The notes beneath the pieces were generated by a model, which ran no database searches, was not told the DNA's origin, and saw nothing but the letters and a program-made list of their open reading frames with translations. This document shows positions 35,308 to 45,034 of a stretch of 64,000 nt of DNA, one piece after another. Every line of letters begins with the position of its first letter. Positions within the stretch are counted from its first letter, which is position 1. The stretch comes from Eshraghiella sp964441705 (GTDB lineage: Bacteria > Bacillota > Clostridia > Lachnospirales > Lachnospiraceae). Location of the stretch: assembly GCA_964441705.1 (NCBI GenBank), contig CAYTWF010000006.1:1-64000 (forward strand), written 5' to 3'. Both the position numbers and the translations under genes were made by a program.

Positions 35308-37145
35308 CCTTTAAATAGTTTCTTTTTCTGATTGTTTTTCTTATGCACAATTTTGCGCGGAGGGATAAGACATTTTTTATCAAATCCGATAAGGTCTTCA
35401 CGATGTGCGAGATATAGAGCCTCCTTGACAAGCTCATAATTCTTAGGGTCGCGGTACTGAATGAGTGCACGCTGCATTGCCTTTTCTTTTGGATTCTTAG
35501 CAACATATACCGGCTTCATATTACGAGGGTCAACGCCAGTATAATACATGCAGGTTGAAATTGTGGATGGTGTTGGATAAAAATCCTGTACCTGCTCAGG
35601 CATATATCCAATATCACGCACATATTCTGCAAGCTCAATGGCATCCTTCAAGGTTGAACCGGGGTGTGAGGACATAAGATAAGGTACAAGGTACTGCTCT
35701 TTTCCACACTCCTTATTAATTCTCTCACACTTATTAACAAATGCCTCATACACATTATTCTGCGGCTTGCCCATCAGTCTTAATACATTATCTGACACAT
35801 GCTCAGGTGCCACGCGAAGCTGACCGCTTATATGATACTGGCACAGCTCCCTGATAAAAGTATCATCCTTGTCTGCAAGCGCATAATCAAATCGTACTCC
35901 TGAACGCACAAAGACCTTTTTCACCTTGGGAATTGAACGCAGCTCTCTTAACAGGTTAACATAATCGCTGTGGTCAACCTCAAGATTCTTGCAAGGCTCC
36001 GGAAAAAGACATTGCTTGTTCTTGCAGGCTCCATGCTCCATCTGCTTGGAACAGGCAGGGTGACGAAAATTAGCTGTTGGACCGCCAACATCATGAATAT
36101 AGCCTTTAAAATCAGGTTCCTCCGTCATTTTAACAGCCTCTGCAACAAGGGATTCATGACTTCTTGTCTGCACAATTCTGCCCTGATGGAAGGTAAGTGC
36201 ACAAAAAGAGCATGCGCCAAAGCAGCCTCTGTTGCTGGTAAGACTAAATTTTATCTCAGAAATAGCCGGAACTCCACCAGCTTTCTCATATGACGGATGG
36301 TAGGTGTTCATATATGGCAATACATATACATCATCCATCTCAATCTGGGTCAATGGCTTGGCTGCCGGATTCTGAACAACGTATTCTCCCTTATCATAGG
36401 GTTCAACAAGTCTGTGTCCGGTAAAAGGGTCTGTATTCTGATACTGAATATAGAAGCTCCTGGCATAATTAAGTCTGTCCTCTTTCAGTTCATCATATGA
36501 TGGGAGCAGCTGATAATCATATACATTCTCAAGCTCTTTGGTCCTGTACACAGTTCCATCAATAAAGGTAATATCCTTTACATCAAGACCCGAGTCCAGC
36601 GCATCTGCGATCTCCACTATAGAGTGCTCACCCATTCCGTAGGATATTATATCTGCCTGGGCATCAAGGAGTATTGAACGCTTAAGGCTGTCCGACCAGT
36701 AATCATAATGGGCAAGGCGGCGAAGACTGGCTTCAATTCCGCCAATTATTATGGGAACATCCTTGTACATATGCTTTATCAGATTGCAGTACACAACGGT
36801 GGCGTGGTCCGGTCTTTTGCCTGTAACGCCGCCAGGGGTATATGCATCTGTTTTACGTCTCTTCTTGGATACTGTATAATGATTAACCATAGGGTCCATA
36901 TTGCCGCCAGACACAAGGAAACCCAGCCTTGGCTTACCCAGAACATTAATACTGTTCTCATCCGTCCAGTCTGGCTGCGCAATTATTCCGACCTTATACC
37001 CACGGGATTCCAGAACACGGCTTATTATTGCAGGTCCAAATGATGAATGGTCCACATAGGCATCACCAATTACATAGGCAAAATCCACCTGCTCCCATCC
37101 ACGTTCCTTCATATCTTTTCTATTAATTGGTAAAAAACCACTCAT
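35304..37145 (-). CDS. YgiQ family radical SAM protein (UPF0313)
   Basis: A 613-residue radical SAM protein. A cobalamin-binding-like N-terminal region (FAYVIGDAYVDHSSFGPAII) precedes the cluster motif RGCFGACSFCALTFHQG (CxxxCxxC, about residue 315). Conserved DVGGPTANF and LRVAPEHVSDNVL segments follow, then a basic C-terminus (KKNNQKKKLFKG). Length and motif order match the YgiQ family well. The reaction is not known. It is the gene upstream of upp but is separated from it by the upp promoter. Confidence 0.95.
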   Translation of the reverse strand: MSGFLPINRKDMKERGWEQVDFAYVIGDAYVDHSSFGPAIISRVLESRGYKVGIIAQPDWTDENSINVLGKPRLGFLVSGGNMDPMVNHYTVSKKRRKTDAYTPGGVTGKRPDHATVVYCNLIKHMYKDVPIIIGGIEASLRRLAHYDYWSDSLKRSILLDAQADIISYGMGEHSIVEIADALDSGLDVKDITFIDGTVYRTKELENVYDYQLLPSYDELKEDRLNYARSFYIQYQNTDPFTGHRLVEPYDKGEYVVQNPAAKPLTQIEMDDVYVLPYMNTYHPSYEKAGGVPAISEIKFSLTSNRGCFGACSFCALTFHQGRIVQTRSHESLVAEAVKMTEEPDFKGYIHDVGGPTANFRHPACSKQMEHGACKNKQCLFPEPCKNLEVDHSDYVNLLRELRSIPKVKKVFVRSGVRFDYALADKDDTFIRELCQYHISGQLRVAPEHVSDNVLRLMGKPQNNVYEAFVNKCERINKECGKEQYLVPYLMSSHPGSTLKDAIELAEYVRDIGYMPEQVQDFYPTPSTISTCMYYTGVDPRNMKPVYVAKNPKEKAMQRALIQYRDPKNYELVKEALYLAHREDLIGFDKKCLIPPRKIVHKKNNQKKKLFKG

Positions 37146-37286
37146 ATACTATCTCTTTTCTATAATTATTAATTGTTATTGTACACCATTACCACATTCC
37201 TTCACAAGAGTAAGGTGGTTATTCCCTGTATATTACTGTAATAATCTGTCCATACTATGTAAATCAATATTTATAAGGAGATTGTC

Positions 37287-37529
37287 ATGAGAAATCGATG
37301 GGTTAATGCTTTAATTAAAACACTTATTTTGCTTATAGCTGTTCACGTTGTATTGCTGATTATAGGATATTTTACAGGTCCTGACAGGGGAGTATTCAAT
37401 CTTCCTATGATATGGGCTCATTGGTCTGACGGATATCTGGACGCTACCACCGGCATAATATCAACAATTGTACTGTATTTTATCATCTATATTCTCTTTA
37501 CGGGCCGAAACAGAGAACGAATGGATTAG
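37287..37529 (+). CDS. small membrane protein, unknown
   Basis: An 80-residue protein with two hydrophobic helices (about 8-28 and 53-72) and a short polar loop containing DRGVFNLPMIWAHWSDGYLD. A good ribosome binding site (AAGGAG, 7 bases before the ATG) supports it as a real gene. It ends in a basic tail (GRNRERMD). I do not recognise the family. The next gene, a GH5 glycosidase, begins about 100 bases later on the same strand. Confidence 0.7.
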   Translation: MRNRWVNALIKTLILLIAVHVVLLIIGYFTGPDRGVFNLPMIWAHWSDGYLDATTGIISTIVLYFIIYILFTGRNRERMD

Positions 37530-37632
37530 GATTTCATTATGATATAAATATCATAGATTTTATATACTGCCAGTCATTATTCTGATATACTGCGTCATGA
37601 AAGCTAAAATGGAATTTATACGGAGGAGAACA

Positions 37633-38646
37633 ATGAATATATGGCAAGGCTACAATAAGGGTGTTAATCTTGGAGGATGGCTGTCACAATGCCAGTACAG
37701 CAAGGAGCATTTTGACACCTTTATAACAGAAAGGGATATTGAGATTATTTCCAGATGGAATGTGGACCATGTTCGTGTTCCGGTTGATTATAATATTTTT
37801 GAAACGGAGAACGGAGACGTAATTGAATCCGGCTATGACTACATTGGGAATTGTATTAAATGGTGCAGGCAATATAAGCTTAATATGATACTTGATTTGC
37901 ATAAGGCGGCAGGCTACTCCTTTGACGAAGGGGAAAAAGAGTCCGGTTTTTTTGAATCCGAAAAATATCAGGAGCGTTTCTACAGTCTGTGGGAAAGGCT
38001 TGCAAAAACCTTTGGCAGCAACAGCGACATGCTTGCTTTTGAGCTTCTTAATGAAGTGGTTGACCGCTCTGTTTGTGACAAATGGAACTCAATTTCATAT
38101 GAATGCATTAAAAGAATCAGGAAATATACGCCTGACATTAAGATTTTGGTAGGTGGCTACTGGAATAACAGTGTAATGGCTGTTAAGGACCTTGCAGCAC
38201 CTTATGATAATAATATAGTATACAACTTTCACTGTTATGACCCCCTTGTATTTACACACCAGGGTGCATATTGGATACCGGAGATGCCTTCAGATTTCAG
38301 ATGTAATTTTGAGGGCACTCTCCAATCCTTAAAGGACAAATCCGAAGAACTTATGCCAACAAGAACCTCCGGCTTTGAAAAGGTTACCAATCTAATGAGA
38401 AAAATTGGTCCCGACTATTTCCTTGAGCTGTTTAAGGAAGCCTATGAGACTGCCGAAAAGGCTGGAATATCCCTTTACTGCGGTGAATATGGCGTAATAG
38501 GTCTGGCTGAGGAAAAAGAAGCCGCAAGATGGTTCAGTGCTATTCATCAGGCCTTTGATTATTACCATATTGGAAGAGCTGCATGGAACTATAAGCTTAT
38601 GGATTTTGATATATCAGGCAAACACATGGAATACATATTTGAATAA
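37633..38646 (+). CDS. glycoside hydrolase family 5 (beta-glucanase type)
   Basis: A 337-residue enzyme without signal peptide. ATG 37633 was chosen because of CGGAGGAG 7 bases upstream; an in-frame ATG at 37597 has no site. GH5 features are the N-terminal GVNLGGWLSQ (as in exo-1,3-beta-glucanases), acid/base Glu141 in FELLNE and nucleophile Glu285 in LYCGEYG, and a conserved NFHCYDPL. Probable intracellular cleavage of short beta-glucans or gluco-oligosaccharides. It ends just before a strong bidirectional terminator. Confidence 0.92.
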   Translation: MNIWQGYNKGVNLGGWLSQCQYSKEHFDTFITERDIEIISRWNVDHVRVPVDYNIFETENGDVIESGYDYIGNCIKWCRQYKLNMILDLHKAAGYSFDEGEKESGFFESEKYQERFYSLWERLAKTFGSNSDMLAFELLNEVVDRSVCDKWNSISYECIKRIRKYTPDIKILVGGYWNNSVMAVKDLAAPYDNNIVYNFHCYDPLVFTHQGAYWIPEMPSDFRCNFEGTLQSLKDKSEELMPTRTSGFEKVTNLMRKIGPDYFLELFKEAYETAEKAGISLYCGEYGVIGLAEEKEAARWFSAIHQAFDYYHIGRAAWNYKLMDFDISGKHMEYIFE

Positions 38647-38660
38647 ACATCCTCTTTTAC

Positions 38661-38702
38661 AAAACCCCTCTTATCTGGCTGCTACCTGATAAGAGGGGTT
38701 TT
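38661..38702. terminator. bidirectional terminator between GH5 and hybrid kinase genes
   Basis: A perfect 15-bp inverted repeat, AAAACCCCTCTTATC / GATAAGAGGGGTTTT, with a 12-base loop. A-rich and T-rich ends on the two sides make it work in both directions between the convergent genes. Confidence 0.9.
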
Positions 38703-38704
38703 GC

Positions 38705-41215
38705 TTATTCCTTATTGCACAAATAAAAGCTTAACGTAGAGTATAATTTCTTCATATTAATCGGTTTGGATAAATGAGCATTCATTCCAGCCTTCTGGCT
38801 TGCCCTCTCATCCTCTGAAAAAGCATTGGCAGTCATGGCAATTATAGGTATACTATGTGCATCCTCTCTATCCAGTGCCCTGATTGCTTTGGCCGTTTCC
38901 AGACCATCCATAACCGGCATTCGTATATCCATCAGCACCCCGTCAAAATAATTAAGTTCTGATTTAACAAATGTGTCATATCCAATCTGTCCATTGACTG
39001 CTGTTTCCACATTAATTCCAACTCGCTGCAGAATTCTTACAATTATCTGTATATTAAGTGGCTGGTCCTCACATACAAGAATATTCTTACCCTTAAGCCC
39101 TGCATACAGCTCCTGGTCAGACAGATTCTCTACATTCTGAGGCTGATTAATTTCTGATGCTGCCTCACCTTTACTGTCTGTCCCTTCAAGAGAAAAATAA
39201 AGCTTGAAGGTAGTTCCCTCATTCTCAACGCTTGAACAGTTAATTGTACCACCCATCAATTCAATAAGCTTCTTGGCAATCGAAAGTCCCAGTCCTGTTC
39301 CCTCTCTGCCCTCATGCTCCTGAACAAACGGCTTGTACAGATTTTTCATAAATTCTTTACTCATACCGATTCCGGTATCCTTGACTACAACCATACAATC
39401 GTATTCATTTTCCTTGCGGTCACTTTTATTCATCGTAGCTGCAAACTGCACTGTTCCACCCTCAGGTGTGAATTTAACAGCATTAGACAACAGATTCATT
39501 ACAATCTGATTAAGATGCTGTTCATCAGCCATTACAACCGTATCCATCATACTTATATCCCTGAGAAAGGTAATGTGCTTTTTCTGAGCAAGCTTATCAA
39601 TTATTGATACAATAGTATCCCACATGCAGGCTGTTTTCAGCGGACTATACTGAATATCCACCTTATTGCTCTCTATTTTGGTCATATCAAGAACTTCATT
39701 AATAAGTCCTAACAGAAATGTTCCCGACGAATGAATTTTCTCAAGGTATTCCAGCTTCTGCTTATCGTTTGTTCCCTCAAGCAGTTCCGGGGATGAAAAG
39801 CTTATTATTGCATTCATTGGTGTTCTCATATCATGACTCATTCTGGAGAAAAATTCTGTTCTTGCAATGTCACGGCTTGCATTTCTATTAAGATTCTCAA
39901 TCGAATCTACCAGCTGGTCTATCTCTGTAATTCCCAAATGGTCCAGCTGATAGCCTTCCTTAGGCGGCAATTCTTTTACCTTACCTGCCAATGCAGTTAT
40001 AGGCTGTGAAAAATGTCTGCTTACAAGAACCAGTGCTGCCAGTCCAAAAAGCAGTGAAGCTCCTGTTACAATTGCCAGTGTTTTCTTGATTGAGGATATA
40101 TATGCATACATGGTATCATGCTCAACCATGGCAATAAGGACAAGCTGCTGATTCTCAAATGGATTATTATTGTTATATATATCAACAGCAGCTGTCTTTC
40201 CATATATTCTTGTAGAATCTCGTCCCTCTATATCAAATCCATTCTTATCTGAATCAACAGGAACTGATATTGTGCTTCCAGTTGCAAAACACCGAATATA
40301 CATAGCACCTGTTCCCGTTATTGGAACACAATCCCCGGTGTTTACATTCTGTACTGCAAGCGCATAGCAGCTTTTATCATTATCAGACAGCTCTTTATAT
40401 GGCATTAACGTATCCAGATACTGGGTAGTAAGTTCAATTCCCAGTACTGCATATGGATATCCGTTGCTGTCCATTAACGGAATTGAATAGGATACTACGC
40501 TCTGGTCGGAACCGCTCACATTATGGGCTCCCTGAAAATACGCAAGGTCTTCACTGTCCACATCCGGATTCTTCCATGCAGCCTTCATCGGCTGATAAAA
40601 ATACAGTGCATCCTCTTCTTTTTCAAAAGAATACCTTGCTTCCCACCAGGAATCCAAAGAGCATGCCAGCTTATCAATCAGAGAGGATGGTGCCCGTTCA
40701 AGAAGCAAATCCTCCCTTCCTGTATAATTACTTGTCTGATCCATATCACGAATTCCTATTCCAATCTTGCTTTCGCCGGATTCAGAATCAAATGGTGACA
40801 TGTTGTTCTTATTGTTTATTATGAGATATATTCCGTTTACTTCATTCTTGCGAAGAGTGCTAACAAGGATATCTGAATTTGAATTAATAAAATCAATGGC
40901 TCTGGCATCATTATCTGCCAGTGGATGGTCGCCGTATTCCTCACAATAATTGGCATATACCGAACTAATCTCACTCTGACAAGTCTCAAGATTGGTCCAA
41001 CTCTTTGTAAAGAGTGTTTCTATCTCATTTTTCCTATTAATAAGTCTCTCTGCAAGAATATCCTCTGCATTTTTGTTAACTGTCTCTTCAATTCCTCCAT
41101 AAACGGCAAATCCATAGTATGCAATCGCCTGGAAAATCATAATTACGAAGAGTGGTATAAATAATGCACTGAATATTGACTTTTTTTTGTTACTATGTAT
41201 GGCTTTTATTTTCAC
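38705..41215 (-). CDS. hybrid sensor histidine kinase with receiver domain
   Basis: An 836-residue membrane kinase. TM1 at about 14-36, a large extracytoplasmic Cache-like sensor to about 375, TM2 at about 382-404, then HisKA with SHDMRTPMN. The HATPase has N box NQIVMNLLSNAVKF and G boxes DTGIGMS and GTGLGLSIA. A C-terminal receiver carries its Asp in GVLMDIRMPVMDG. There is no output domain. It lies 37 bases downstream of an orphan sugar-binding lipoprotein gene, so the lipoprotein may deliver the signal to the sensor domain, as in some Firmicutes sugar-sensing systems (inference). Confidence 0.93.
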   Translation of the reverse strand: MKIKAIHSNKKKSIFSALFIPLFVIMIFQAIAYYGFAVYGGIEETVNKNAEDILAERLINRKNEIETLFTKSWTNLETCQSEISSVYANYCEEYGDHPLADNDARAIDFINSNSDILVSTLRKNEVNGIYLIINNKNNMSPFDSESGESKIGIGIRDMDQTSNYTGREDLLLERAPSSLIDKLACSLDSWWEARYSFEKEEDALYFYQPMKAAWKNPDVDSEDLAYFQGAHNVSGSDQSVVSYSIPLMDSNGYPYAVLGIELTTQYLDTLMPYKELSDNDKSCYALAVQNVNTGDCVPITGTGAMYIRCFATGSTISVPVDSDKNGFDIEGRDSTRIYGKTAAVDIYNNNNPFENQQLVLIAMVEHDTMYAYISSIKKTLAIVTGASLLFGLAALVLVSRHFSQPITALAGKVKELPPKEGYQLDHLGITEIDQLVDSIENLNRNASRDIARTEFFSRMSHDMRTPMNAIISFSSPELLEGTNDKQKLEYLEKIHSSGTFLLGLINEVLDMTKIESNKVDIQYSPLKTACMWDTIVSIIDKLAQKKHITFLRDISMMDTVVMADEQHLNQIVMNLLSNAVKFTPEGGTVQFAATMNKSDRKENEYDCMVVVKDTGIGMSKEFMKNLYKPFVQEHEGREGTGLGLSIAKKLIELMGGTINCSSVENEGTTFKLYFSLEGTDSKGEAASEINQPQNVENLSDQELYAGLKGKNILVCEDQPLNIQIIVRILQRVGINVETAVNGQIGYDTFVKSELNYFDGVLMDIRMPVMDGLETAKAIRALDREDAHSIPIIAMTANAFSEDERASQKAGMNAHLSKPINMKKLYSTLSFYLCNKE

Positions 41216-41252
41216 AGTCTGTCCACTCTCCTTTCTGGATAATTTAAATACC

Positions 41253-42725
41253 TTATTCGGTGAGTGCTTTTACCTGTGTACAAACATCATTAAACCATTT
41301 GTCAAAATACTCATCTGTAGAATACTGTGCTGTTGCTTCCTCTCGTGAGGCTCCGCCCTCTATTGCTTCCACAACTGCTGCTCTATCGGTAATTGCGGCA
41401 TTTTCCAGTGCATCACCCAAAAGAGCACGCACATCCTTACTTCCATTAAAAGGCTTGGTTGCATATGCTTCTCCACCTGTAAATGCCTCTGCACTGATAA
41501 GGAGCGCATCAAGTATATTCTTGCCCTTTGCAGTTGATGTATCTCCTGTATATGCCTGTTCTACAGCGTCCTTGGAATTAGCCTTAAGTGTTACAGGTGA
41601 ATATCCTGACTGAACAGCAAATTTCATATTACGTTCTGAGTCTGTGAACCATTTAACAAACTCCACTGCACCCTCTTCCTGCGCAGGTGTTGACTTGAGC
41701 AGGCAGTAGCTTGCGCCCTGCTGGACTACTGAATTCACCTTGGCATTCTCAAATACAAGCTCCGATGTCTCATAGATATTAATATCATGTGTTGAATCAT
41801 CCTCAAGAGTTACCGCCGTTGGCAAATAGCCTACACTGGAGCTGGATGATGTAAGTGCGAGAATTTTACCCGTCTTACAATCCTCCGAGCGGAACTTGGC
41901 ATAGGAACCGAAATATCCATTAATATATGGAATATAGAAGTTGTCCCACAACGTCTTAAAGGTGTCTCTATCCATATCAATTGTAAGCTTACCATTATCT
42001 ACCTTAAACATATCATGTCCCAGCTGATATGCTCCATTATACACGTAATTGGCAACGGAATCTCTTCCATACAAGGCCTTGCCATCCTCCAAAACCTCAG
42101 GAGTCTGTGCATCCGTCCATTCGTAATAAGCTTTGGCTGCGGCTGTAAGGTCTTCCTTGGTCTTCAGTCCTTCAAGCGTAATTCCTGTAGCCTCGGAAAA
42201 AGGTTCCCAATCAGTTGCATTCGCCGTAAATACCTCCGTTGACTTAAGTATTGGGAAAAGAAGAAGCTCATTAGCTTCGTTAAATCTTCCCTCATCAATA
42301 AATTCTGGTACATACTCACTTAACTCATCCTCAGTAAAATACTGGTCAAAGGAGGACAGTGCATCTGTCTCATCCAATATATAAGCGGTCTCAGCATACA
42401 CAGCTGCAAGCTCAGGACATTCCTGGGCTCCCGCCTTCTCATTAACTGAATCAATTAATGAATCTGCCAGAGTATTAATATCTCCCTGACTTACGGAGAC
42501 TACTGTAATCCCCTTATCGATGCCCACCGTTGAATTGAATTCTTCTACCAGGCTTTCAAAGGCCGTAAGCTGGTCTCCATTATAATAATTCCACACGGTC
42601 ACTGTTACGGGATTGTCAGGGTCGAGATTACTCTTCCCGGAATCCTTATGTGTCTGGCATGAACATAATGATAATACCATTGTACACATAGCAATGACTG
42701 AAGTAACTAATCTAAGCTTTCTCAT
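41253..42725 (-). CDS. ABC-type extracellular solute-binding lipoprotein (family 1)
   Basis: A 490-residue lipoprotein. ATG 42725 was chosen (GTGGAGGAA upstream); the lipobox is LCSC with lipidated Cys23. The mature part has the family 1 sugar-binding fold (VTVWNYYNGDQLTAFESLVEEFN, EGAVEFVKWFTDSERNMKFA). No permease or ATPase gene is nearby. Instead it is followed by a hybrid sensor kinase and preceded by a chemoreceptor gene, so it is more likely a signal-sensing component than a transporter part (inference). Confidence 0.9.
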   Translation of the reverse strand: MRKLRLVTSVIAMCTMVLSLCSCQTHKDSGKSNLDPDNPVTVTVWNYYNGDQLTAFESLVEEFNSTVGIDKGITVVSVSQGDINTLADSLIDSVNEKAGAQECPELAAVYAETAYILDETDALSSFDQYFTEDELSEYVPEFIDEGRFNEANELLLFPILKSTEVFTANATDWEPFSEATGITLEGLKTKEDLTAAAKAYYEWTDAQTPEVLEDGKALYGRDSVANYVYNGAYQLGHDMFKVDNGKLTIDMDRDTFKTLWDNFYIPYINGYFGSYAKFRSEDCKTGKILALTSSSSSVGYLPTAVTLEDDSTHDINIYETSELVFENAKVNSVVQQGASYCLLKSTPAQEEGAVEFVKWFTDSERNMKFAVQSGYSPVTLKANSKDAVEQAYTGDTSTAKGKNILDALLISAEAFTGGEAYATKPFNGSKDVRALLGDALENAAITDRAAVVEAIEGGASREEATAQYSTDEYFDKWFNDVCTQVKALTE

Positions 42726-42813
42726 AATTATTTCCTCCACATTCATACATATAGTACCATTATACTATTTTATATGTCATCAGTCCATAACCAAATTTAC
42801 ATATCTGTAACAT

Positions 42814-44874
42814 TTAGACGATATATTTATTCATCGTGTCATTAACTCCTGTTACCTCCTGGCTTAGTCTGGCAGCCTCCTTCGCCAGTCCTACCGCTGC
42901 ATCCAGCTGTGTATTAACTGTTGCCGTAACCTCCTGTGCTGCTGCGGCGGTTTCCTGGGAAACAGATGCTATACTTTCAATGGAATCCATTACCATTCTT
43001 CTGCTGCTCATCATCTCCGACATATTTTGGCTTACTATATTAAGAATACCAACCATTGCCTCCACGTCACTTGCAATGTTTCTGAACACCTCAATTGTAC
43101 CCTCAATGGAATCTGACTGCTCTTTAAGAAAATCCTTTGCCTTATCTGCACACTCTGCAGTCTCCCCTGTTTTCTGCTGTATTGTTCCAATTATTCCTGC
43201 AATCTGTCTTCCTGCCGCCGAGGACTGCTCCGCAAGATTTCTTATCTCTTCTGCCACAACTGCAAAGCCTTTGCCTGCATCTCCTGCTCTGGCTGCCTCT
43301 ATAGATGCATTCAGGGATAAAAGATTGGTCTGGTCGGCTATAGCATTAATAGTCTCAACTATACTGCCAATATCTGAGGAGTGTGCATCAACCTCTGATA
43401 TATCCTTTACCAGCAGCTGTGTTACTTCTGAGGCAGCCGCCGATTTCTCATTCAGCCCTGCAATCTGAGCCTTGCCCGTCTCCACCGCTTTCATTGCAGA
43501 TTCCGAGCTTTTTTCCATTCTTCCTGTGTCATCTGCAAGCTCATTAAGCTTGTCAGAAAAATCCGACATACTGGAAAGACTTTTTTCCGTATCCTGAGCC
43601 TGCTGCGCAACCCCCTTGGCAACCTCATCCATTGCAAGATTAATGCTGTTCATTGAGTCAGCCATTGATGCTGTAGCCGACGATACGCCACCGGCTGATA
43701 CATTAACGTCACTGCAAAATCCCTTCATTTCTGATGCCATATGGCGAATATTTCCCAGCATGTCCGTCATTTCCAATGACAGCTTTTTGAATTCATCCCT
43801 TCTAGAGGATTTAAATTCTGTTGTAAAATCTCCTGCAGATACCTTATGCATGGATACTGCAAGTCCCTTTAATTCTCTGCTTATTCTTCCTGCAATAAAA
43901 AGTCCGATTATCAAAGCAATTATTCCTGCTGCCACGGCTGTCATAATTGTAACATTCCTAATACCAGATGCAGAAGCCATAATTGTAGATGAGGGTATAA
44001 GCGAACATATCATAAGTCCTCTTTTTCCTGCAGGACTATATGTAAAAAGATATTTTTCACCATTCTTTTCAATATAACGGCTTCCGGCAGTTCCCTCTGT
44101 CAACGCCTTTTCATAGAATTCCTCCTGAAAAAAGACCTTTTCTCCATCTGTATTGGTACTGCCATCACCGGCAAAAATTTCTCTGCCATCCTGTGTAACA
44201 ATTGCAGCTATTGAGCCTTCACTTTGACTAATCGCTGACAGCTTGTCAACTATCTGATTATATGCAATATCAAATACAATATAGCCCTCACCCTCAGTAA
44301 GCTTTTTGGTATAACATAATCCATACGCATCCTCAGCGATTCCAAGTACACCATCCAGATATGAATGATACCCAAGCCATGCTCTCTGGCTCTGATTAAC
44401 GATTTCCGCTTCGCCTGATGCAATGTAGCCCTGATATGCGTCTGCCGGAAGATTCTTGGAAAGAGACGTCATATTTCCGCCATTACTGGCAATTACATTA
44501 TAGCTATATGCATATGTACAGCTTCCCTTTGCTGCCGTCAAAATATTCTGCACCTGCCTTTGAAGATTGGCCGCCTCAGTATCCATATTACCTGCATATG
44601 CAGAATAATATGAAACAACACTATCATTAGTGGATACCTCACTTACCTTATTTTCAATTGTGCTACACAGCAAATCATAATAATCCGTAACCGTCCCTAC
44701 TGACGCTGTAACAGAATCCTCGTATTGACGCACTGTATAACTCGATGCAGTTTTATATGATAGAATTCCTGACACAATCAGCAAAATTACAGGAACCAAA
44801 AATGCTCCTGTAAGTGTAAATGCTATTTTTCCACCTGCCCTTTTCTTTTTTCTTTGTTTTTTTATCTTACCCAT
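42814..44874 (-). CDS. methyl-accepting chemotaxis protein
   Basis: A 686-residue chemoreceptor. ATG 44874 (AAAGGAGAAG just upstream; product MGKIKKQRKK) was chosen over an in-frame ATG 87 bases earlier, which lies within the -35 box. TM1 at about 18-42, a Cache-like ligand-binding region (about 45-305), TM2 near 310-333, HAMP, and a long coiled coil with the hairpin tip INAIADQTNLLSLNASIEAARAGDAGKGFAVVAEE. It has a class I-type promoter and a palindrome at 44917. It implies a motile host with a CheA/CheW pathway elsewhere. Confidence 0.95.
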   Translation of the reverse strand: MGKIKKQRKKKRAGGKIAFTLTGAFLVPVILLIVSGILSYKTASSYTVRQYEDSVTASVGTVTDYYDLLCSTIENKVSEVSTNDSVVSYYSAYAGNMDTEAANLQRQVQNILTAAKGSCTYAYSYNVIASNGGNMTSLSKNLPADAYQGYIASGEAEIVNQSQRAWLGYHSYLDGVLGIAEDAYGLCYTKKLTEGEGYIVFDIAYNQIVDKLSAISQSEGSIAAIVTQDGREIFAGDGSTNTDGEKVFFQEEFYEKALTEGTAGSRYIEKNGEKYLFTYSPAGKRGLMICSLIPSSTIMASASGIRNVTIMTAVAAGIIALIIGLFIAGRISRELKGLAVSMHKVSAGDFTTEFKSSRRDEFKKLSLEMTDMLGNIRHMASEMKGFCSDVNVSAGGVSSATASMADSMNSINLAMDEVAKGVAQQAQDTEKSLSSMSDFSDKLNELADDTGRMEKSSESAMKAVETGKAQIAGLNEKSAAASEVTQLLVKDISEVDAHSSDIGSIVETINAIADQTNLLSLNASIEAARAGDAGKGFAVVAEEIRNLAEQSSAAGRQIAGIIGTIQQKTGETAECADKAKDFLKEQSDSIEGTIEVFRNIASDVEAMVGILNIVSQNMSEMMSSRRMVMDSIESIASVSQETAAAAQEVTATVNTQLDAAVGLAKEAARLSQEVTGVNDTMNKYIV

Positions 44875-44916
44875 ACTGCTTCTCCTTTCATACCCTTTTT
44901 GTAGTAAAATCAACGG

Positions 44917-44930
44917 GTTTAACGTTAAAC
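44917..44930. promoter_or_regulatory. 14-bp perfect palindrome at chemoreceptor transcription start
   Basis: GTTTAACGTTAAAC overlaps the expected transcription start, immediately downstream of the -10 box. The central CG symmetry is like LacI/CcpA-family operators, and the position suggests repression. Confidence 0.45.
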
Positions 44931-44932
44931 TT

Positions 44933-44961
44933 ACAATAGCATCAGATAAGATATTTGTCAA
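44933..44961 (-). promoter_or_regulatory. promoter of chemoreceptor gene
   Basis: TTGACA (44956-44961, perfect -35), a 17-base spacer and TATTGT (44933-44938) on the - strand. Confidence 0.7.
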
Positions 44962-44994
44962 GAAGCAGGATATTTATTAGAATTAGAAATTAAA

Positions 44995-45022
44995 GGAACG
45001 CCATCCTTTTGGACGGCGTTCC
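44995..45022 (-). terminator. terminator of purine permease operon
   Basis: GGAACGCCATCC and GGACGGCGTTCC pair with one mismatch and a 4-base loop. On the - strand the stem runs into TTTAATTTC, 12 bases past the permease stop. Confidence 0.8.
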
Positions 45023-45034
45023 CTAAAATTATTT

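Noticed and set aside
41253..42725. Solute-binding protein as part of a sugar ABC importer operon
   Set aside because: The neighbours are a hybrid kinase and a chemoreceptor; no permease or ATPase gene is adjacent.
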